In this document: in pieces, positions 1 through 5,336 of the stretch
Position numbering within the stretch: the first letter of the stretch is position 1
How the letters are laid out: every line of letters starts with the position of its first letter
Assembly: GCA_016873405.1 (NCBI GenBank)
Contig: VGXH01000071.1
Location: 1-8,072 of the forward strand
Length of the DNA stretch: 8,072 nucleotides
Direction of reading: 5' to 3'
DNA from: a bacterium
GTDB taxonomy: Bacteria > Krumholzibacteriota > Krumholzibacteria > LZORAL124-64-63
Translations under genes and position numbers: made by a program
Notes under the pieces: model-generated
Told to the model about the DNA's origin: nothing
Databases searched by the model: none
What the model saw: only the letters and a program-made list of their open reading frames with translations

Positions 1-2028
1 AAAAATCCCTACTCCATCGGCCACATCGTCGTGCGCAACCTGGTGCGCTACGGGTTCAGGGGGCCGGTCTTCCCGGTCAACCCCAAGGGCGGCTGCATCC
101 GCAGCATGCAGGCCTACCGCTCCATCCTGGACGTGCCCTCAGATACCATCGACCTGGTCAACATCTCCATCAAGAACACCCTGGTGCCGGGCGTGCTGGA
201 GGAGTGCGGGCAGAAGGGCGTGAAGTTCGCCATCGTCCACTCGGCCGGCTTCAAGGAGGTCGGGCCCGAGGGCGAGGCGCTGCAGGCCCGCATGGTCGAG
301 ACCGCCCATCGTCACGGCATCCGCGTCTTCGGGCCCAACAGCCAGGGCATCCAGAACGCGGATCCCGAGGTGTCGGTGTACGCCAACTTCACGTTCGTGC
401 CGCAGGCGCCGGGGAACATCTCGATCATCGCCCAGGGCGGCGGCATGGGCGAGATGCTCAAGCTGCACCTGCACAACGTGGGCCTGGGCCACCGCATGTA
501 CTGCTCGTACGGGAACGAGTGCGACCTGACGATGCCGGAGATCCTGGCCTACTACGGGCAGGACCCCGGCACGCGCGTGATCATGATGCAGACCGAGAGC
601 TTCAAGGACCCGCGGGCGTTCCTGGAGGCGGCCGCCGCGATCACCCCGCACAAGCCCATCCTGGCGATCAAGGCCGGCCGCACCGCCGAGGGCTCGCAGG
701 CCGTCTCGTCGCACACCGGCGCGCTGGTCGACCAGGCGGCGATGGCCGAGGCGATGTACCGCAAGGCGGGCGTCGTGCCGTTCGGCGACACGCACCAGAT
801 GATCAAGGCAGCCATCGCCCTGTCCACGCAGGCGCCGCCGCCGGGGGCGCGCGTCGGTATCATCACCAACACCGGCGGGCCGGGCATCCAGGCGGTGGAC
901 GAGGCGATCGCGCAGGGGCTCGTGCTGGCCCAGTGGTCGGAGGCGGGCCGGGCGCGTCTGCAGGCGACCCAGTTGGCCGAGGCCAGCCTGGGCAACCCCG
1001 TGGACGTGGTCGCCACCGGCAACCAGGACCACTACTACGAGGCGATCAGCACGCTGCTGGCCGAGCCGGGCACCGACATGGTGATGGTGTTCTTCGTGAC
1101 GGCGCCGTTCACCGACACGGCGGCGATCGCCGCGCGCATCAAGGAGGCGGCCGGCGAATCGACCAAGCCCGTGGTCGTTGTGGTCGAGACGTACAGCGAA
1201 TACTACGGCCTGATCGACAAGCTGCGCGCCTCGGACCTGCCGGTGTTCGAGTTCGCCGAGGACGGCGTGCGCGCGCTGGCGGCGATGGCGCGCTACAGCG
1301 CGCTGCGCGACCGGCCGCGCGAGGCGCCGCCCGAACTGACGGTGAAGCGGGGCCTTGCCGAAGGCATCATCGCCCGCTACCGCGGCCGGGACGCCTACCT
1401 GACGCAGGAGGACGCGTTCGCCGTGCTGAGCGCCTACGGCGTGCCGGCGCCGCGGATGGCGGGCTTCGGCTCGGCGCGGGGCCTGCCCGGCGCGGCCGAG
1501 GTGACCGGCTTCCCCTGCGTGCTGAAGATCGACAGCCCGCAGGTGGTCCACAAGTCGGACGCGGGCGGCGTCGTGCTGGGCATCGGCGATGCCGCGCAGC
1601 TGCAGGCGGCCTACCTGGACATGGAGCGGAAGTTCGGCGCCGGCGTGCGCTGCCTGCTGATGGAGCAGAAGCCGCGCGGGACCGAGTTGCTGGTCGGCAC
1701 GAAGGCGGCCGCGGGGCTGGGTTCGCTGGTCGCGTTCGGCCTGGGCGGGATCTTCGTCGAGGTGCTGAAGGACGTCGTGCCGGCGGTGGCGCCGCTCAGC
1801 CGCGCCGAGGCGGCCGAGCAGGTGCGCCTGCTGCGCGCCTTCCCGGTGCTGGCCGGCGTGCGCGGGCAGCCGGGGGTGGACCTGCCGGCGGTCGAAGACC
1901 TGCTGGTGCGCGTGTCGCGGCTGGCGGTCGACTTCCCCGAGATCGCCGAGATGGACCTCAACCCGGTGTTCGCCTACCCGGCGGGCACGGCGCCGGCGGC
2001 GGTCGACGCGCGGCTGCGGGTGCGGTAG
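1..2028 (+). CDS. ADP-forming acyl-CoA synthetase (acetate--CoA ligase family), 5' partial
   Basis: The frame is open from base 1, and its first residues (KNPYSIGHIVVRNLVRYGF) already fit the CoA-binding domain, so the true start lies upstream, probably by some 20-30 residues; the GTG at 31 is not the start. The 675 visible residues follow the fused alpha-beta layout of ADP-forming acyl-CoA synthetases: CoA-binding Rossmann domain (about 1-135, with PVNPK and GPNSQG), succinyl-CoA-ligase-like domains (about 136-435) and a C-terminal ATP-grasp domain (about 450-665). SSHTGA (His codon 712-714) matches the phosphohistidine of the family, and VVHKSDAGGV (His codon 1549-1551) matches the second conserved histidine in the ATP-grasp part. 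The family makes acyl-CoA from acid, CoA and ATP, releasing ADP and phosphate, and is reversible. The substrate is unknown; an aromatic acid is an inference from the neighbouring benzoyl-CoA genes. A transporter follows after 4 bases, probably in the same operon. Confidence 0.9.
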   Translation, partial: KNPYSIGHIVVRNLVRYGFRGPVFPVNPKGGCIRSMQAYRSILDVPSDTIDLVNISIKNTLVPGVLEECGQKGVKFAIVHSAGFKEVGPEGEALQARMVETAHRHGIRVFGPNSQGIQNADPEVSVYANFTFVPQAPGNISIIAQGGGMGEMLKLHLHNVGLGHRMYCSYGNECDLTMPEILAYYGQDPGTRVIMMQTESFKDPRAFLEAAAAITPHKPILAIKAGRTAEGSQAVSSHTGALVDQAAMAEAMYRKAGVVPFGDTHQMIKAAIALSTQAPPPGARVGIITNTGGPGIQAVDEAIAQGLVLAQWSEAGRARLQATQLAEASLGNPVDVVATGNQDHYYEAISTLLAEPGTDMVMVFFVTAPFTDTAAIAARIKEAAGESTKPVVVVVETYSEYYGLIDKLRASDLPVFEFAEDGVRALAAMARYSALRDRPREAPPELTVKRGLAEGIIARYRGRDAYLTQEDAFAVLSAYGVPAPRMAGFGSARGLPGAAEVTGFPCVLKIDSPQVVHKSDAGGVVLGIGDAAQLQAAYLDMERKFGAGVRCLLMEQKPRGTELLVGTKAAAGLGSLVAFGLGGIFVEVLKDVVPAVAPLSRAEAAEQVRLLRAFPVLAGVRGQPGVDLPAVEDLLVRVSRLAVDFPEIAEMDLNPVFAYPAGTAPAAVDARLRVR

Positions 2029-2032
2029 CGGA

Positions 2033-3505
2033 GTGGCCCACCCGGAGTTCCCGCACCTGGGGGCGCTGCTGGTCGTGACCGGCTACCTCGTGCTGCTGTT
2101 CGTGGCCACCTGGTGGTCGCAGAAGCTGAGCGAGCGCGGGGTCGGCGGGGCGGCCGGGTACCTCCTGGCCGGGCGCGGCATGCCGACGCCCGTGGTCGCC
2201 GCGCTGCTGGCGGGGCTGGCCGTCGGCGGCGCCTCGACGATCGGCGTGGCGGAGCAGGCCTACACCCGGGGCCTGGGCGCCGGCTGGTACAACGCGGCCT
2301 GGGCCGTCGGCGCCGCGGTGCTGGGCCTGTACGCGGCGCCGCGCTACCGGCGCTGGGAGATCACGACGCTGCCCGAGCTGCTCGAGCGCCACTACGGCAC
2401 CGGCGGCCGCGTGCTGGGCGTCGGCGGACAGCTGGTCATCCAGCTGGTGGTCACCTCGCTGCAGTACGTGGCCGGCGGCGCCATCCTCACCGCGCTGATG
2501 CCGGGCCTGTTCACCCTCCAGTCGGGCATGGCCGTCACGGCGGCGGTCTTCGTGGCGATCACGCTGGTCGGCGGCTTCTGGGCCGCCGGCATCACCAACA
2601 TCGTCAACGTGCTGGTCATCTACGTGGGCATCCTGCTGGGCGTCGGGCTGACCGTCGGTCGCCTCGGCGGGCCGGCCGCGCTGGCGCACGCGCTGCCGGC
2701 CGGGCACCCGGGCTTCGCGCTGGACGGCGTGCCGACGGACGTCGTGCTGGCCTGGTTCATCGTGATGGTGACGATGACGCACTCGACGCAGTCGGTGATC
2801 CAGGTGGGCTTCGCCGCAAAGGATGCGCGCACGGCCGGCCGCGGCTACCTGTGGGGCGCGCTGGTGATCGCGCCGGTGGGATTCCTCAGCGCGGTGCTGG
2901 GCCTGGCCGCGGCCGCGAAGTACCCGGGCATCGTGCCGGCGCAGGCGCTGCCGAAGGTGGTGCTGGACCTGAGCCCGCTGGCGGCGGGGCTGGTGCTGGC
3001 TGGGCTGTGGGCCGCCGACGTGAGCACGGCCTCGGCCATGCTGCTGGGGTCGGCCACGCTGGTCAGCCAGGACCTGGTGCGGCGGTTCCTGGCGCCGGGG
3101 CTGCAGCCCGAGCGCGAGAAGGCGCTGTGCCGGTGGATCGTGGTGGCCCTGAGCGTGGTCACGTTCGCGCTGGCGCTGTCGGTGCGCGGCATCCTCCAGC
3201 TGCTGACCGGCGCGCTCGCGCTGAGCAGCGCCTACACGCTGGTCGTGCTGATGACGATGCTGCGGCCCGGGTGGTGCCGGCGCGGGTCGGCGGCTTGGAC
3301 GCTGGCGGTGACGATGGCGGTGCTGGCGGTGTGGATGATCGGGCCGCCGGCGTGGCATGGCCGGCTGCCGCACCCCGTCTACGCGACGTGGCTGGCCAGC
3401 ATCGTCACCTTCGCCGTGGTGGCGGTGGTTGACCGGCGGCCTACGGAACCAGCACCGCCCGCTTCGCCAGCTTCCCGTGGTGCGCCGCATCGAGCACCGC
3501 GTTGA
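2033..3505 (+). CDS. sodium:solute symporter family (SSS) transporter
   Basis: This is a 490-residue, strongly hydrophobic protein with about 13 predicted membrane segments (near residues 9-28, 53-72, 85-102, 130-150, 166-185, 187-208, 237-257, 271-296, 314-345, 367-386, 388-410, 419-437, 449-466). That is the usual length and topology of SSS transporters, which couple solute uptake to Na+. Family-type signatures are the LAGRGMPTP stretch entering the second segment (about 45-53), GGASTIGVAEQ (65-75) and AADVSTASAMLLGSATLVSQD (327-347). In the last, Ser331/Thr332 fall where the family has its conserved sodium-site hydroxyl residues. The GTG start leaves 4 bases after the ligase stop, has only a weak purine-rich leader, and is supported because the first segment follows at once. 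The last ~20 residues are Pro/Ala/Arg-rich, lie beyond the final membrane segment, and are encoded antisense to the end of the dehydrogenase gene. The substrate is not determinable; a mono- or aromatic carboxylate is a guess from context. Confidence 0.88.
   Translation: MAHPEFPHLGALLVVTGYLVLLFVATWWSQKLSERGVGGAAGYLLAGRGMPTPVVAALLAGLAVGGASTIGVAEQAYTRGLGAGWYNAAWAVGAAVLGLYAAPRYRRWEITTLPELLERHYGTGGRVLGVGGQLVIQLVVTSLQYVAGGAILTALMPGLFTLQSGMAVTAAVFVAITLVGGFWAAGITNIVNVLVIYVGILLGVGLTVGRLGGPAALAHALPAGHPGFALDGVPTDVVLAWFIVMVTMTHSTQSVIQVGFAAKDARTAGRGYLWGALVIAPVGFLSAVLGLAAAAKYPGIVPAQALPKVVLDLSPLAAGLVLAGLWAADVSTASAMLLGSATLVSQDLVRRFLAPGLQPEREKALCRWIVVALSVVTFALALSVRGILQLLTGALALSSAYTLVVLMTMLRPGWCRRGSAAWTLAVTMAVLAVWMIGPPAWHGRLPHPVYATWLASIVTFAVVAVVDRRPTEPAPPASPASRGAPHRAPR
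3441..3505. other. Convergent 3' overlap of symporter and had genes
   Basis: The symporter stop (TGA 3503-3505, plus strand) lies inside had, whose stop (TAG) is at 3441-3443 on the minus strand, so 65 bases encode both C-termini. No hairpin with a T-run is present between the operons. Only a weak imperfect inverted repeat (3421-3430 with 3447-3459) is visible, so termination here is unclear. Confidence 0.85.
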
Positions 3506-4508
3506 TGTCGGCCAGCGGGTGCTTCTCCACGAAGGGCGACACCTGGATGCGCCCGGCGCCCAGCCAGTCGAGCACCTCGGGATAGAGCGCCGGGTCGCAG
3601 CCCCAGTTGCCGCGCGCGGTGGCGTCGAAGGCCATCAGGTTGCTCAGGCGCAGCTCCAGCTTGGCCAGCGTGAAGCCCACGACCGACAGGTGCGCGCCGT
3701 GGTTCAGCAGCGCGAAAGCGGTCTCCTGGCCGGCCTTGGTGCCCGAGGTCTCGAAGATCCGCCAGCAGGCGCGCGGGGCGCCCAGGCGCTTGGCCTCCTC
3801 GTTCACCTTGCCACGCACGGCCTTGAGGTCCTGCCCCGTCACGTTGACCGTGCCGGCGGCGCCGTGGGCGGCGGCCACCGCCAGCTTGGCGTCGTCGATG
3901 TCCAAGGCGATCACCTTCGCGCCGGCGGCCGCCGCGATCTGCACTCCATGCACGCCGATGCCGCCGGCGCCGATGAACACCGCCAGGTCGCCCGCCTGCA
4001 GTTCGGCGCTGCGCACGGCCTGGAAGGGCGTGGTGACCGCATCGGCGACCACCGCCAGTTCCCACAGTTCGTGGCGAGCCAGGACGCTCTCGGGCACCGG
4101 GCACAGCCAGCGCGCGGGCACCGCCACGTGCGAGGCGAACCCGCCATGGCGGTCATTGCCGGGCATGACCTGGGCCTGGCAGATGCGGCGGTGGCCGGCC
4201 CTGCAGAGCGCGCACTCGCCGCAGGGCAGCACCGCGGGCACGACGACCGGGCGGCCGACCAGGGCGGCGTCGACCCCGGCGCCCACGGCCGCGACGTGGC
4301 CGCTGATCTCGTGCCCGAGCGCCAGCGGCGGCGCCGCGCGCGTGGGCACGCCCTGGTGCAGGAAGGAGATGTCGGTGTGGCAGACGCCGCAGCCGGCCAC
4401 CTGGACCACGGCCTCGCCCGCGGCCGGGGCGGCCAGCGGCTCCTCCGTGCGGGCGCAAGGCTCGCCCGGCGCGGTCATCACCCAGCGGATCACGCTCGTC
4501 GTGCTCAT
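3441..4508 (-). CDS. had: 6-hydroxycyclohex-1-ene-1-carbonyl-CoA dehydrogenase (zinc-type ADH)
   Basis: This 355-residue zinc-dependent medium-chain dehydrogenase closely matches Had of anaerobic benzoate degraders. Had oxidises 6-hydroxycyclohex-1-ene-1-carbonyl-CoA to the 6-oxo compound with NAD+, between Dch and the ring-opening hydrolase Oah. Visible motifs: GCGVCHTD (Cys43) and GHE (His66, Glu67) for the catalytic zinc; Asp156 in VADAVTTP, near where other ADHs place a third zinc ligand; Cys96, 99, 102 and 110 for the structural zinc; the dinucleotide loop GAGGIG (180-185); and an acidic residue after the second strand (Asp203 in ALDID), which favours NAD+ over NADP+. PGNDRHGGFASHV is typical of Had rather than general alcohol dehydrogenases. 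The ATG at 4508 overlaps the upstream bcrD-like stop as ATGA and has AAGGAG 7 bases before it; an in-frame ATG 51 bases upstream adds a non-family Arg/Pro-rich leader and was rejected. The last 65 bases overlap the convergent symporter gene. Confidence 0.88.
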   Translation of the reverse strand: MSTTSVIRWVMTAPGEPCARTEEPLAAPAAGEAVVQVAGCGVCHTDISFLHQGVPTRAAPPLALGHEISGHVAAVGAGVDAALVGRPVVVPAVLPCGECALCRAGHRRICQAQVMPGNDRHGGFASHVAVPARWLCPVPESVLARHELWELAVVADAVTTPFQAVRSAELQAGDLAVFIGAGGIGVHGVQIAAAAGAKVIALDIDDAKLAVAAAHGAAGTVNVTGQDLKAVRGKVNEEAKRLGAPRACWRIFETSGTKAGQETAFALLNHGAHLSVVGFTLAKLELRLSNLMAFDATARGNWGCDPALYPEVLDWLGAGRIQVSPFVEKHPLADINAVLDAAHHGKLAKRAVLVP

Positions 4509-5320
4509 CGTTCTGCTCCTTGGCTGCGGGCGAAGGCGCGGCGGTCGTCGAAGACCCACAGCGCGGCGCCCAGGGCGCCGGCCAGGATGGGCTGCGGCAC
4601 GGCCGCGATCTGGACGTCGAGGCGCTGGGCGATCGCCATTAGCACCCCGGGGAAGTACTCGGCCACGCCGCCGGTGATGCGGACGGTGCCCTCGAACCGG
4701 CCGATCTCGACCACGCGCTCGGCGATGGACTGGATGCAGCCGAGGGCGACTTCCTCGCGCGGGGTACCGTCGCGCAGCCGCTCCAGGATGTCCTGCCCCG
4801 AGAACGTCGAGCAGTAGCTGCCGATGTCGGCGGCTTCGGAGGCGCCGGCCGCCATTTCCTGCAGGCGGCTGGGGTGCACGTCCAGGTGCCGCGCGGCGAA
4901 GATCAGGAAGGTGCCGATGCCGGCCGCACAGCGCCGCAGGGTGTGGATGGCCAGGGGTCGGCCGTCGGCAGTCACCTGGATGGCCTTGGGGTCACGGCCG
5001 CCGATGTCGATGACCGTCATCTCGCCCCGGTGGTGGTGCCAGGCGCCCAGGGCGTGGCAAGCGGTCTCGCCCAGCGCGCAGGTGGCCATCGGCACGCAGT
5101 TCTCGCCGAAGCCGGTGGCGCAGATGCCCTCGAGCTGGTCCTCGGTGACCTGCGCGTCGTCCAGCACCGCGGCGAAGGCCTCGCTGACGCGATCCTGGAA
5201 GTACCCGCGCCGCGGCACCACCGTGTTGCCGAGCAGGGTGCCCTGGCTGTCGATGATGACGGCCTTCACGCACTCGGTGCCGACATCGATGCCCGCGCTG
5301 CAGGGACGGCCCTGGTTCAT
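4505..5320 (-). CDS. Benzoyl-CoA reductase subunit D-like ATPase (BcrAD/BadFG family)
   Basis: This 271-residue protein is an ASKHA-fold ATPase of the benzoyl-CoA reductase / 2-hydroxyacyl-CoA dehydratase activator family. In class I benzoyl-CoA reductase, subunits A and D bind ATP and share a [4Fe-4S] cluster that passes low-potential electrons to the B/C dearomatising unit. Visible: the first phosphate loop [12 protein letters not shown] (10-21), the second [10 protein letters not shown] (105-114), TGG (216-218), and the two cluster cysteines, Cys131 in RRCAAGIG and Cys170 in GSYCSTFS. The C-terminal [13 protein letters not shown] resembles BcrD (about 282 residues as I recall), and the length excludes the larger subunit A. 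Subunit D is favoured over a generic dehydratase activator because of had and dch beside it. One oddity is CAAGIG where activators usually have CAAGTG and BcrD CASGSG: Ile replaces the hydroxyl residue. The gene begins 16 bases after the PanE-BcrB stop and ends in an ATGA overlap with had. Its subunit A partner is not in the window. Confidence 0.8.
   Translation of the reverse strand: MNQGRPCSAGIDVGTECVKAVIIDSQGTLLGNTVVPRRGYFQDRVSEAFAAVLDDAQVTEDQLEGICATGFGENCVPMATCALGETACHALGAWHHHRGEMTVIDIGGRDPKAIQVTADGRPLAIHTLRRCAAGIGTFLIFAARHLDVHPSRLQEMAAGASEAADIGSYCSTFSGQDILERLRDGTPREEVALGCIQSIAERVVEIGRFEGTVRITGGVAEYFPGVLMAIAQRLDVQIAAVPQPILAGALGAALWVFDDRRAFARSQGAER
4516..4521 (-). promoter_or_regulatory. 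Shine-Dalgarno for had
   Basis: AAGGAG on the minus strand ends 7 bases before the ATG at 4508. It lies inside the end of the bcrD-like gene and supports 4508, not the in-frame ATG at 4559, as the had start. Confidence 0.65.
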
Positions 5321-5323
5321 GAT

Positions 5324-5330
5324 CCCTCCC
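5324..5330 (-). promoter_or_regulatory. Strong Shine-Dalgarno for the bcrD-like gene
   Basis: GGGAGGG on the minus strand ends 3 bases before the ATG at 5320 (core GGAGG at 5325-5329, 4 bases before it), within the 16-base gap after the fusion gene. It fixes the start of the ATPase subunit and suggests efficient independent initiation. Confidence 0.75.
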
Positions 5331-5336
5331 GGTGCC

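Noticed and set aside
3421..3459. Bidirectional terminator at the convergent junction
   Set aside because: The inverted repeat is imperfect, with a 3-base bulge and a 16-base loop, and no T-run follows on either strand.
1958..3490. Long minus-strand open frame opposite the symporter, and similar frames opposite or shifted within the ligase gene (139-1551 minus, 204-2078 plus)
   Set aside because: Low-complexity Arg/Ala/Gly/His composition and no motifs; these are GC-bias shadows of the symporter and ligase.
4509..4559. N-terminal extension of had by 17 residues from an upstream ATG
   Set aside because: It is Arg/Pro-rich, does not resemble Had, overlaps the bcrD-like gene deeply, and the ATG at 4508 has a ribosome site and an ATGA overlap.
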